Shown piece after piece: positions 26,361-35,681 of a DNA stretch of 64,000 bases. Where the stretch lies: positions 62,001-126,000 of the forward strand of contig JAKQIY010000061.1 in NCBI GenBank assembly GCA_029561455.1, given 5' to 3'. This DNA is from a bacterium (GTDB lineage: Bacteria > Zhuqueibacterota > Zhuqueibacteria > Residuimicrobiales > Krinioviventaceae). The notes below the pieces were generated by a model. That model was not told where the DNA came from. It ran no database searches and saw only the letters and a program-made list of their open reading frames with translations. Every line of letters starts with the position of its first letter. Within the stretch, counting starts at the first letter, position 1. Both the position numbers and the translations under genes were made by a program.

Positions 26361-28121
26361 ATGAAAAAATTCACCCCATATATACTGGCGCTTGCCGCGC
26401 TGTTTATCATCTCCCAATCTATTGCAAATGCCAGCACATTGCAGGAAGACCGCGAATATCAGCCGGCCGTTTTAACCGCGCAATCGCTGGGCAGCTTTCA
26501 GGGCTTGCCGGTGAACCAGATTTATGCCTATGCCTACAATGCCGGCAATGGAACCTGGTCCATGATCCCGTTTCAAATTGATGAAATGACCTATGGCCCT
26601 AATCCTCTGAGCGGCGTTGGTAAAGAAAAATGGTTCTACTTTACCGAAGTATGGGCATATATTGATTCAATTACCACCAAAACGCATAATGGCGTTTTTG
26701 ACGACCATGATGAGCTGGTGTTTATGGTGCGCGATATGGGCGATCGGGCGCCGAATAACAAATCGACCTGGATCGACAATGAAGATTCAAAAAAGTACTC
26801 CCGCCTGGAAATTGCCCTGTATGATTCGAATTTAACTACAAAAAGAGCGTATGTTTACCTGTACCGCTCCGCTACATTGAGCAAAAACGATATACCCCGC
26901 CCCTATGAAATGTCGTTCAACGAAGCGACAAACACCGTATCCACCAAATACTATGATTTAACTTTCGGCAATCCCGGCATGGTCAGCGGTATTGCCATTA
27001 AAGCTCCCGGTGGCAGCGGCCTGGACATTCTCGACCGTTTGAAACTGCGCGCCAATGTGCTGTGGAGCACCGCTTTCGGGGTGCTGCCGGTCATGTTTGT
27101 GGAAGAAAGCTTGTACAGCGACAGTCTCTATTACACTAAAGACCCGATCGTGCGTTTTATCCGCCTGTTTGATTTCAGCTTTCAATCCGGTTCCATCAAA
27201 TATAAAGACCATGCGTTCAATGTCGATACCAAATTCTATCCCTTTAACGGCACCATCCGCGGCGGCTCGGAATTATCAACCGATTCCCTGTCCGAGATCG
27301 AACCCGAACCAATGGATATAAAATTTATGGATTTGCGTTACTCGTGGGATTACAACGTCAATGCTTCCGGCATGAAATTTTATAATCCGTACAACAATGG
27401 CTTGGTGGTGGACGGAACCCCGGATAACATAACCACCACAATAGACAGACCTGCCGATAAAACTAAACGCATCCCGGTTTGGAACATGATCTCCGGCGAT
27501 CAGGGTACGGTCTTTTCTTATGGTAAATTTTCCAATACTAAATTCACCACATTCAAGTTATATTACTGGGACAATAAAAACGGCGGCGCCGCCGACCAGA
27601 ATATTTTTGTCGATCTGGCCAAAGACACCGGCGACGAAGTATCGTATGGCGACCATGGGGTCTTGATGCAGGCATCGATCAACGACACCCTGGAACTGCT
27701 GTTAAACTATACCCTGTATATGCTGCCGGAGAAAAATGTCGACAGAGCCTTTGCCGAACAAATGGCCGCTAATGTTGCTACAGGAATTGAACTGGCGACC
27801 CCGATCGTTTTAGGCGTCAATGACAATAACCAATCGCTGCCGACAGGGTTTACTTTATCGCAAAACTATCCCAACCCGTTCAATAATTCCACTCGCATCA
27901 CTTTTGAACTGGAACGCGCCGGGGATATTTCCCTGCTTGTATATGATACGGCCGGCCGGCTGGTCAAAACCCTGGCTAAAGACAAGTTTGCCGCCGGGTT
28001 ACATGACCTGCACTGGAACGGCACGGATAATAGCGGTCTGGAAGTTCCGTCAGGCATGTATTTCTACAAATTACAGGCCGGCCAGGAAACCATTGCCAAA
28101 AAACTGCTGCTGATAAGATAA
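26361..28121 (+). CDS. Large secreted protein of unknown family with T9SS sorting domain (paralogue B)
   Basis: A 586-residue protein with a signal peptide (PYILALAALFIISQSIANA). Shared features with the previous gene include an opening of the form QEDREYQPAVL, then VPFQIDE-like FQIDEMTYG, DELVFMVRDMGDRAP, ILDRLKLR, SGDQGTVFSYG and GDEVSYGDHGVLMQASI. The C-terminus (NYPNPFNNSTRITFELE, GLEVPSGMYFYKLQAG) is the type IX sorting domain. GAGAGGCAAAAAATG gives a usable binding site. The acidic DxD-rich turns might bind metal ions, but that is speculation; function is unknown. Confidence 0.75.
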   Translation: MKKFTPYILALAALFIISQSIANASTLQEDREYQPAVLTAQSLGSFQGLPVNQIYAYAYNAGNGTWSMIPFQIDEMTYGPNPLSGVGKEKWFYFTEVWAYIDSITTKTHNGVFDDHDELVFMVRDMGDRAPNNKSTWIDNEDSKKYSRLEIALYDSNLTTKRAYVYLYRSATLSKNDIPRPYEMSFNEATNTVSTKYYDLTFGNPGMVSGIAIKAPGGSGLDILDRLKLRANVLWSTAFGVLPVMFVEESLYSDSLYYTKDPIVRFIRLFDFSFQSGSIKYKDHAFNVDTKFYPFNGTIRGGSELSTDSLSEIEPEPMDIKFMDLRYSWDYNVNASGMKFYNPYNNGLVVDGTPDNITTTIDRPADKTKRIPVWNMISGDQGTVFSYGKFSNTKFTTFKLYYWDNKNGGAADQNIFVDLAKDTGDEVSYGDHGVLMQASINDTLELLLNYTLYMLPEKNVDRAFAEQMAANVATGIELATPIVLGVNDNNQSLPTGFTLSQNYPNPFNNSTRITFELERAGDISLLVYDTAGRLVKTLAKDKFAAGLHDLHWNGTDNSGLEVPSGMYFYKLQAGQETIAKKLLLIR

Positions 28122-28152
28122 TAGTATAAAGACAATAAAACGAACTTGTACT

Positions 28153-28184
28153 CCGGGCGGAAAAACACCTTCGCCCGGTTTTTT
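28153..28184 (+). terminator. Rho-independent terminator
   Basis: Stem CCGGGCG/CGCCCGG (28153-28159, 28172-28178) with a 12-base loop, followed by TTTTTTC. It ends the transcription unit 21901-28121 and separates it from the second lipoprotein-receptor pair. Confidence 0.85.
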
Positions 28185-28252
28185 CATAAAATTATCAAAT
28201 AATTCTAAGGCCCTTACACACGTATTCTTTGCAAAGAGAGGAGCGGTGATAT

Positions 28253-29104
28253 ATGTTGAGGCGAATTTTTTCACATCCCCGAACCGGTTCCCCGGGATGG
28301 CGAATTGCGCTGCTAATTGCCTTGCCGGTGTTGTTCCTGCTGGCCTGTAGTAATGATCATGGCATTGCGCCCCTGCCCGGCGCCTTGCAGTTGCAACTGA
28401 AATTCTATAGCAAACAAATACCGGAAGGTACCCAGGGCGTTTATTTATTCGTGGCTCCTAAATTCCCGCCGCACGCTATCAATGAAATGTTCATGAGTCC
28501 CAACAGTTTGCCGCTCGGCAAGGATACAATTTATACAACCATGAATCTGCCTTATGGTCATTATGAAGCAATCGGTCTGTGGTGGTATAACAAAAAAACC
28601 ATCTCCAACCTGGCCGATGCCTATAACCTTAAATCAGTCGCCACTCTCGACACTCAATACGTGTACCAGTTTGATATTACCAAAGAGGAACCGGTGCATA
28701 GTACGGATATGTGGGTGGACTTACGGCAGATGAACCGCGACGCTTTTATCGAAGGGACGATCACTTTTAACGGCCCCTTCCCGAAAGATACCTATGCCAC
28801 TGCTATTGCCGCATACCATACCCGCATACCGACCGCCAAAATTGATTTCCTCGCCTTACTTGAATCCATGGATTTTTCCATCGGCGAAAATCCCTACCAT
28901 TACAAATTACCGATCAAAAGCGCTAACCGGATTGTTTTCCTGGTGGTTTTCTGGCTTTCGGATACTGGCGGCCTGGATAATTTTCAAATGCTGGGTTATT
29001 ATGAAGACCCGAAAAAACCGGGAGTGCCGGGGCAAATTAAACTCAAATCCGGCAAGACGGCTACAGGTATCGATATCCTGGCCGACTGGAATAACATCAA
29101 GTAA
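28253..29104 (+). CDS. Lipoprotein preceding the second TonB-dependent receptor
   Basis: A 283-residue lipoprotein, preceded by GAGAGGAGCGG. A basic N-terminus and a hydrophobic core end in the lipobox LLAC (Cys32). The rest appears to be two related beta-rich repeats (about 40-145 and 155-283); the second resembles the lipoprotein at 21901, including the shared terminal DILADWN/DIICDW element. The family was not recognised. It lies 29 bases before the receptor gene and probably forms its surface partner, repeating the arrangement of the first pair. Confidence 0.7.
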   Translation: MLRRIFSHPRTGSPGWRIALLIALPVLFLLACSNDHGIAPLPGALQLQLKFYSKQIPEGTQGVYLFVAPKFPPHAINEMFMSPNSLPLGKDTIYTTMNLPYGHYEAIGLWWYNKKTISNLADAYNLKSVATLDTQYVYQFDITKEEPVHSTDMWVDLRQMNRDAFIEGTITFNGPFPKDTYATAIAAYHTRIPTAKIDFLALLESMDFSIGENPYHYKLPIKSANRIVFLVVFWLSDTGGLDNFQMLGYYEDPKKPGVPGQIKLKSGKTATGIDILADWNNIK

Positions 29105-29133
29105 TAATATCAAATCCCGCTGAAAGGTGACCC

Positions 29134-31317
29134 ATGACTCTTTTAAATAAATTTGTCAGTTATTGCCTTTTCCTTGCACTCCTTGCCGGCTATGGAAACG
29201 CTTTTGCCGCGATCACCGGCGTTATCAGGGGTTCCGTTATCGATATAAAGACCAAAGAACCGCTGCAGGCGGTAAATATCGTTGTGCAGGGGACGGTGCG
29301 CGGCGCCAGCACGGATGGTAAAGGGCAATTTATCATTCAGAACATGCCTCCGGGCGTCTTTACCCTGCGGGCTTCGATGATCGGCTACCGCACCATTACT
29401 ATTGCCGATGTTAAAGTCCAGCCGGATCGCGAAAGCGTAGCTAATTTCCTTTTGGAAGAAACCGTTCTCGAATACGATCCTATTGTGGTTCTGGCCGGAA
29501 AAATGCAGCAGCGTCTCGACCAGACCAGCGTTTCCATGTCGGTGGTAACATCAAAGGATATTGAGCGCCGCAACCCCACCAGTATTATCGAAGCGCTGGA
29601 AACCGCGCCGGGGGTGAACTTTATTGGCGACCAGATCAACATCCGCGGCTCGACCGGCTTTACCTTCGGCGCCGGCAACAAAACCCTGCTCTTGCTCGAC
29701 GGCGTGCCGGTTTACGCCAGCGACACTGGCGCATTCAACTGGGATATGCTGCCGCCGCTGGATATTGAACAAATTGAAGTATTGAAAGGCGCAGGTTCAA
29801 CCCTGTGGGGCTCCTCCGCCCTCGGCGGCGTCGTCAATATCATTACCAAAGACCCGTCGCCGGAAGGTGAACTGCTGTTTGCCTATTCCGCCGCGAAAAA
29901 TGATAAACCCTATTATAGCGAATGGGAATGGACCGATCCCGACCGGCTGCATTACACCCGCGAAGATATGAGTTACAGTAAACGCCTCGGCAATATGGGG
30001 TTCCGGATTTCCGGCAGCCGCTTCTTTTCCACCGGTCATACCGAACTGGGAGACTTTAAAAAATATAATCTCACCGGCAAGGTCGATTACCGTTTCAAGA
30101 ACGGCATCAAAGTAATGGCTTATACTGCCTATAGCAATATCAACAAAGGCTTTTTTCTGCAATGGAAAGGACAAAACGATCCGTACCAGGTGGATGTGAC
30201 CAACCTTTCCAACCGCGGCAAAGTGAACCAGATCAGTATCTATACCAAAATCGCCATACCGCTTTCGGCGCGATTTGCCATTAATGCCCGCGCCTCACTG
30301 AACCGCTCTCTGCTGGGCAACCAGTTCGGTCGCGACGCCGATTTTAACCCGGCTTATGGTCAGGGTGGTGAAATTCAGGCGGACTGGATTCCCTATCCCG
30401 GTCATGTCATCACCTTTGGTACGCAATACCAGTCCGATAAAGGCAGCACTAAATATTTCGGCGAACATGAAGGTTTTTTCCTCGGCCCGTTTATTCAGGA
30501 CGAATGGAAAGCCCGTGAGAACCTGCGCATCACTACCGGCGTAAGGTATGATCGTTACAAGCTGGTCAAAGGCGAAAAGGAAGACCTGTTCAGTCCGCGT
30601 TTTGGCATTAACTGGCAGCCCTGGCCCACTACCAGCCTGCGCGGTTCGGTGGGCAGCGGTTTCAGGGCGGCGACCATTATCGAACGCTTTCTTGAACTGT
30701 CGATCATGAACTTTAAAGTTCAAGCCAACCCGGATCTGAAATCAGAAAGCTCCTGGGCGTATGACCTGGGTGTGCGGCAATATATAAACCAGGACTGGAA
30801 TGTCGATGTATCTTTCTTCCGTAACGATTATTGGGAGTTGATCGAAGCGCACCTTGACCTGATCCGCGGCCAGATCCAGTTCCGCAATATTCCCCGCGCC
30901 CGCATTCAGGGCATCGAGGCAACGACCAATTTCAGCTACCCGGTGTTCCTCTTCGGCGTTGACTGGACACCCGGCATTCAGGCCAGTATAACCTGGATGG
31001 ATCATGAAGATCTGAAATACCATCAACCATTGACCTACAGACCTAATATATTGTCAACGATTAAAACATCGCTCAAGGCAAAAAACACCACTTTGCAGGT
31101 GGATTATCGTTACGCCAGTGAAATCGATGAAGTAAAAATCTACCCCATTAACGACCGCGTGCCGATGAAATTTGTCGATCTGCGGCTGGATTATGACTGG
31201 GGGCCGCTCACCGTACAGCTTGGCGTTATCAACCTGTTCCAGTATAATTACGCCCCGCGCGAAACCGACCTGATGCCTATGCGCACCTATACCGTAGGAT
31301 TAAAAGGACGAATATAA
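29134..31317 (+). CDS. TonB-dependent outer-membrane receptor (copy B)
   Basis: A 727-residue receptor with a signal peptide, a carboxypeptidase-regulatory-like N-domain (GVIRGSVIDIKTKEPLQAVNIVVQGT, with DGKGQFIIQNMPPG), a plug (IIEALETAPGVNFIGDQINIRGSTGF, LLLLDGVPVYASDTGAFNWD, IEQIEVLKGAGSTLWGSSALGGVVNIITK) and a barrel ending with MRTYTVGLKGRI. It is clearly homologous to the receptor at 22368 over the whole length, so the locus carries a duplicated receptor. The ligand is unknown. Confidence 0.93.
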   Translation: MTLLNKFVSYCLFLALLAGYGNAFAAITGVIRGSVIDIKTKEPLQAVNIVVQGTVRGASTDGKGQFIIQNMPPGVFTLRASMIGYRTITIADVKVQPDRESVANFLLEETVLEYDPIVVLAGKMQQRLDQTSVSMSVVTSKDIERRNPTSIIEALETAPGVNFIGDQINIRGSTGFTFGAGNKTLLLLDGVPVYASDTGAFNWDMLPPLDIEQIEVLKGAGSTLWGSSALGGVVNIITKDPSPEGELLFAYSAAKNDKPYYSEWEWTDPDRLHYTREDMSYSKRLGNMGFRISGSRFFSTGHTELGDFKKYNLTGKVDYRFKNGIKVMAYTAYSNINKGFFLQWKGQNDPYQVDVTNLSNRGKVNQISIYTKIAIPLSARFAINARASLNRSLLGNQFGRDADFNPAYGQGGEIQADWIPYPGHVITFGTQYQSDKGSTKYFGEHEGFFLGPFIQDEWKARENLRITTGVRYDRYKLVKGEKEDLFSPRFGINWQPWPTTSLRGSVGSGFRAATIIERFLELSIMNFKVQANPDLKSESSWAYDLGVRQYINQDWNVDVSFFRNDYWELIEAHLDLIRGQIQFRNIPRARIQGIEATTNFSYPVFLFGVDWTPGIQASITWMDHEDLKYHQPLTYRPNILSTIKTSLKAKNTTLQVDYRYASEIDEVKIYPINDRVPMKFVDLRLDYDWGPLTVQLGVINLFQYNYAPRETDLMPMRTYTVGLKGRI

Positions 31318-31332
31318 TACTCTATATTGGGA

Positions 31333-31371
31333 AAAAAGCCGATTATTTTAAAAATAACCGGCTTTTTTTTG
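31333..31371 (+). terminator. Rho-independent terminator after receptor B
   Basis: AAAAAGCCG-A-TTATTTTAAAAATAA-CCGGCTTTTTTTT: a stem with complementary arms AAAAAGCC(G)/(C)GGCTTTTT and an AT-rich continuation, with eight T at 31363-31370. Confidence 0.8.
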
Positions 31372-31519
31372 GCAATCACCATGTCGGGTGGGTCTTGTTT
31401 CATCCAAAAGACATTCCGTTTACCACAAATTATAATTCAAAAAAAATCAGAATACAATAACGGGACAAGCCCCACCAGCCAATAAAAACAATTCATAATA
31501 TTCTATTTTGAAATTTTGA

Positions 31520-32494
31520 TTACGCTTCCTTTAACGCCTCTTCCCGTTCCACAAGCAATTTTTCTACATCATTTATATCATCCGGCGACAACGTCCAATC
31601 CGCGGCGTTGGTAAAATCGTCGAGTTGTTCAGGCCGGCGGGCGCCGACTATGGCCGCCGTCACTTCCGGGTTGCGCAGGGTCCAGGCTATTGCCAGTTCC
31701 TGGGTGGTTTTGCCATTGCGGGCGGCAATAGCGGATAATCCTTCCACCAGCCGCAGGTTGATACTTAATTCCGGTTCCTGAAAATGCGGGTCGCGCGAAC
31801 GATGATCCGTTGCCGGTAAGGTGGCCGATCGCTCACGGGTAAACGCGCCGGTCAGCAAGCCCTTGAACATGGGACTGTAACCGACAATCCCGATATTATG
31901 ACGTTTGCACCAGGGCAGAGTTTCCTTTTCAATCCCGCGTACCAGCATACTATAAGGTGGTTGCAACGACGCCACCGGGTGGATCTCTTCAATGCGCGCC
32001 AGTTGAGCAGCGTTAAAATTACACACTCCGCCGTAATGCACTTTGCCTTCGGCGACCAGTTCGGCAATGGCGCTCCAGCCTTCTTCTATATCTTCCTCCG
32101 GCATGGGCCAATGCAACTGGTAAAGATCGATCCGCTCTATTTGCAGGCGTCTCAGGCTGTCTTCACATTCTTTAATGATATTATCGCGCTTGAGATTATA
32201 ATCAATCTCTTTATTTTTATTCCACACCCGCGCGCACTTGGTGGCAATATATGGTTTTTCCTGCATTCCTTTTAACGCCTTGCCCACCACGGTTTCACTG
32301 TGCCCCAGGCCATAAACGGCCGCCGTATCGATCCAGTTAATGCCCAAATCCAGCGCCCTGTGGATCGTAGCAATAGAAAGGTCATCATCCTGCGGGCCCC
32401 AGCCAAACTTCCAGTCCTCGCCGCCCATTGCCCAGGTGCCCAACCCAATACCGGTAAAATGAAATTCTGTCCATCCCAATTTGTTCTTTTTCAT
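31520..32494 (-). CDS. Aldo/keto reductase
   Basis: A 324-residue NAD(P)H-dependent oxidoreductase of the aldo/keto reductase family. An upstream TTG adds 13 residues, but the ATG at 32494 starts the standard MKKNKLGWTEFHFTGIGLGTW beginning. The catalytic tetrad is visible as DTAAVYGLGHSE (Asp, Tyr), IATKCARVW (Lys) and YQLHWPMP (His). GNIGIVGYSPMFKGLL-type and IVGARRPEQLDDF regions bind the cofactor. It is closest in pattern to the YajO/Tas-like general reductases. It is convergent with the outer-membrane locus and divergent from the next gene; its substrate is unknown. Confidence 0.92.
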   Translation of the reverse strand: MKKNKLGWTEFHFTGIGLGTWAMGGEDWKFGWGPQDDDLSIATIHRALDLGINWIDTAAVYGLGHSETVVGKALKGMQEKPYIATKCARVWNKNKEIDYNLKRDNIIKECEDSLRRLQIERIDLYQLHWPMPEEDIEEGWSAIAELVAEGKVHYGGVCNFNAAQLARIEEIHPVASLQPPYSMLVRGIEKETLPWCKRHNIGIVGYSPMFKGLLTGAFTRERSATLPATDHRSRDPHFQEPELSINLRLVEGLSAIAARNGKTTQELAIAWTLRNPEVTAAIVGARRPEQLDDFTNAADWTLSPDDINDVEKLLVEREEALKEA

Positions 32495-32595
32495 ATTTTT
32501 CCCAAAGGTTTTACTTGCTTTTTCCTTAATCAATTAGTATAATTTATAATAACGTTTATTAAAAGCAATCAAATAATCATTAAAGATGATTAACC

Positions 32596-33951
32596 ATGAA
32601 ATCATGGGTAAAAGACATAGTCACTTTTTTCAGGTCATTGCACGAGTTCATCACGCATGACTTGTGGGCCCTGGATTTCAGCAAAGTATCACGCGCCCGG
32701 GCATTGTTTTACAAGCAATTGCTCATCATTTTCCTGGTAGGCCGGGGTTTTTTCAGCGACCGTCTGCTTATCCGCGCTTCCGCCCTGGTCTATGCCACAT
32801 TACTATCAATAGTTCCGCTTCTGGCGGTGATGTTTTCCCTGCTCAAAGGCTTTGGCTATCATAATAAAATGGAACCGGCGCTGATAAAACTGATGGAGCC
32901 CCTGGGGCCGCAGGCGGTTCAGGCTATTGTCCCTCCTATCATCAGTTTTGTCGATAACATCAAGGTCGGGGCGCTGGGCTCGGTAGGTTTTTTATTGCTC
33001 TTTTTGTCGGTCTTGTCGATTGTTAACAATATTGAACGGGCCTTTAACGATGTGTGGAAAATCCGTAAAACCCGCAGTATCCACCGCCGCTTTACAGACT
33101 ATGTCAGTGTTTTAATCGTCGGTCCGTTGCTGGTTTTTTTATTTATGGGTGTTTCCGCTTCGTTACAAAGCCTGGTCATTGTTCAGGCTATCAGTAAAAT
33201 TCCCGGTATTCCGTTTTTGTATAATAAAACAGTGCCGTTTCTATTCACATGGGTTTTTTTCTTCTTTGTACTGAGCTTTGTTCCCAATACCAAAGTCAGA
33301 TTCCGCTCGGCGTTGTGGGGTTCTGCGCTTTCGGCCGTTTTATGGGTTATGTCCAATTATTTCTTTGCTCATTTTATCGTCAGTTCGTATCAGTATGGCG
33401 CGCAAACGGCTATTTACGCCGGTTTTGCCACGTTGCCGCTTTTTTTATTGTGGATATATATTAGCTGGGCAATTATGCTGTTGGGTGTGGAAATTTCTTA
33501 TGTGCATCAAAACAGCGATAAAATTTCCTGGGAACTGCGCGATACCAATTACAGTCACTTTTTAAAAGACAATGCCGCCCTTAAGCTCATGTTATTTTGC
33601 GGGGAAAGGTTTCACAAGGGAGAAAAAGCGCCGGTTATTTCTGAAATGATCGAGACCTTTGACCTGCCGCAGCCCTTGGTGCTCGATATTCTCAATTTGC
33701 TGGTAGATCAGGGATTGCTGTATATCATAGAAAGCGATCCGCCAGGATATGCCCCGGCTAAAAGCCTGGAAAACATTTCCGTTTTTGAAATCTATGATAA
33801 AACCGGTTCCTTTGGTATAAATCATATTCAGGATGAGGAACAGAACAAGCTCGGTTCAATTGCCGCTTCCATCCGGGAACAATTGCACAAAACCATGCAC
33901 AAAACTTTCGCCGCGAAATCGCTGCTGGATTTACTGAATAAATCAGTTTAA
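32596..33951 (+). CDS. YihY/BrkB (UPF0761) family inner-membrane protein
   Basis: A 451-residue membrane protein. After a cytoplasmic N-terminus (about 1-50), six hydrophobic segments run from about 55 to 300, with the family motifs RASALVYATLLSIVPLLAV and LPLFLLWIYISWAIMLLGVEISY. The remaining 140 residues (GEKAPVISEMIETFDLPQPLVLDILNLLVDQGLLY) resemble a winged-helix domain, as in several YihY relatives. Once called ribonuclease BN, but that activity belongs to another protein; the true role is unclear. Confidence 0.85.
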   Translation: MKSWVKDIVTFFRSLHEFITHDLWALDFSKVSRARALFYKQLLIIFLVGRGFFSDRLLIRASALVYATLLSIVPLLAVMFSLLKGFGYHNKMEPALIKLMEPLGPQAVQAIVPPIISFVDNIKVGALGSVGFLLLFLSVLSIVNNIERAFNDVWKIRKTRSIHRRFTDYVSVLIVGPLLVFLFMGVSASLQSLVIVQAISKIPGIPFLYNKTVPFLFTWVFFFFVLSFVPNTKVRFRSALWGSALSAVLWVMSNYFFAHFIVSSYQYGAQTAIYAGFATLPLFLLWIYISWAIMLLGVEISYVHQNSDKISWELRDTNYSHFLKDNAALKLMLFCGERFHKGEKAPVISEMIETFDLPQPLVLDILNLLVDQGLLYIIESDPPGYAPAKSLENISVFEIYDKTGSFGINHIQDEEQNKLGSIAASIREQLHKTMHKTFAAKSLLDLLNKSV

Positions 33952-33972
33952 AAAACATAAACAGGGGACTTT

Positions 33973-35676
33973 ATGACCAGATCGTTATTATTGATTTTAG
34001 CGTTCCTGAGCCTTTTTACACCTGTTCAGTCGCAGATCATTCTCAGTGAGATCATGTTCAATGCGGCCGGCAATGAGCGGTATAACGAATTTATTGAAAT
34101 TTTCAACAGTTCGGCCCAGACCGTCGATCTTTCCGGCTGGATGATCGGGGACAGCGACAAATACAGCCCTATCATTGCCCTCGACCAGGGTTTGCTTTTA
34201 CAACCGGGGCAGTATGGCCTTATTCTGGTCCCAACCTACTTCACCGCTAGCAACCAGTATGCCGGCTTGATCCCCGCTTCTGCGTTGCTGCTGACCACAA
34301 CCCTTTCCCAGCTTGGCGCAAATGGCCTGGCTAACGACAGGGCCGAAACAGTATACCTCTACCGGGCCGACAGCAGTGTGGCCGATTGCCGCCAATATCA
34401 TATTCCCAATGACGATGGCATTTCCGATGAAAAAAGGCTGCTGACCGGCGGCAATGAGGATACAAACTGGGGGCATTCGCTGACTGTGAACGGCAGCCCC
34501 GGAGCGGTTAATAGCATTGCGCCTAAAGAATATGATGCGGCGCTGAATATCGATTCTTTACATATAACCCCCGGCGCCCCTGCCTGGGGAACGCCAATCA
34601 CCATCGAAGCAACAATAGAAAATGCCGGTGTAAAAGAGCTAAATGATATCCGCATAATTGTTGCTATACGTTCGTTTGCCGATGCCGCTCTGCCTGCGGT
34701 TGTGGATAGCTGCGTTATCCACTATTTACCGCCGCAGCAATCGACCGGCATCAGTATGATAATGCACAATATCCCATCCGGGGCCGATTCCCTGACTATA
34801 CGGGTTGTACAGGCCCAGGATCAGGAGCCGGCTAATAATTTTTACGCCGGGGAACTGGTTTGTGGTTATCCCGAACTGGCGCTGGTAATCAATGAAGTTA
34901 TGTTTGCGCCCCTCTCCGGCTTGAGTGATTGGGTAGAGCTGTTCAATCCCGGTTTTAAACCGGTAACCATAAAAGACTGGCAGATAAAGAACGAGCACTC
35001 TGCGCGGATTGCGCTTACAGATTCGCTTATAATAATACCACCCCGGTACTATGTCGTTATTGCTCAAGATTCGACAATTTTTAAAGTCATCAGTTCTCCG
35101 GCGCCGGTTGTAATCTGTAATAAATTTCCATCCCTGGGCAACGATACCGATTCGCTGGCAGTATTTGACGGCGCGGGAATGATCATCGACCGGCTTTCAT
35201 GGACTAGTGGCGCTGAAAATAAAAGGGGCATCTCCCTGGAACGGGTCAACCCGGATAATCCCTCAAATTATAAAAACAACTGGACTTGTTGCCTGGCAGG
35301 GGACGGGCACACCGCCGGGCAGGTCAACAGCGTTTACAGTAAAAACCTGCCGGCAGCAACGCGGCTGCTCATTTCTCCCGATCCGTTTTCTCCGGATAAC
35401 AACGGCCACGACGACCAGGCGGCCATACAGTATACCCTGCCGGAGTTCACAACTGTGATCAATATCCGGATATTTGACGTCAAAGGCCGGCAAGTGCGGT
35501 TTTTACAGAACAATCAACCCGCTGCCGCCACAGGAACGGTTTTTTGGGATGGCCGCGATGATGAAGGGTTATGCTGTCGGGTGGGTATTTATATCATTAT
35601 GCTGGAAGCCAGGAATTCCCGCGATGAATGGCTCGAAAAAGTTTATGGGACGCTGGTTCTGGCAAAAAACCTTTAA
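33973..35676 (+). CDS. Secreted protein with two lamin-tail domains and T9SS/FlgD-like C-terminus
   Basis: A 567-residue secreted protein. A signal peptide (about 1-20, PVQSQ) is followed by a lamin-tail domain (IILSEIMFNAAGNERYNEFIEIFNSSAQTVDLSGW), a CARDB-like Ig domain (about 200-300, PAWGTPITIEATIENAGVKELNDIRI), a second lamin-tail domain (LVINEVMFAPLSGLSDWVELFNPG) and a FlgD-like sorting domain (SPDPFSPDNNGHDDQAAIQYTL, WDGRDDEGLCCRVGIYIIMLEA). Such proteins are cell-surface or secreted in FCB bacteria. AGGGG precedes the start by 7 bases. Confidence 0.85.
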   Translation: MTRSLLLILAFLSLFTPVQSQIILSEIMFNAAGNERYNEFIEIFNSSAQTVDLSGWMIGDSDKYSPIIALDQGLLLQPGQYGLILVPTYFTASNQYAGLIPASALLLTTTLSQLGANGLANDRAETVYLYRADSSVADCRQYHIPNDDGISDEKRLLTGGNEDTNWGHSLTVNGSPGAVNSIAPKEYDAALNIDSLHITPGAPAWGTPITIEATIENAGVKELNDIRIIVAIRSFADAALPAVVDSCVIHYLPPQQSTGISMIMHNIPSGADSLTIRVVQAQDQEPANNFYAGELVCGYPELALVINEVMFAPLSGLSDWVELFNPGFKPVTIKDWQIKNEHSARIALTDSLIIIPPRYYVVIAQDSTIFKVISSPAPVVICNKFPSLGNDTDSLAVFDGAGMIIDRLSWTSGAENKRGISLERVNPDNPSNYKNNWTCCLAGDGHTAGQVNSVYSKNLPAATRLLISPDPFSPDNNGHDDQAAIQYTLPEFTTVINIRIFDVKGRQVRFLQNNQPAAATGTVFWDGRDDEGLCCRVGIYIIMLEARNSRDEWLEKVYGTLVLAKNL

Positions 35677-35681
35677 TGCTG

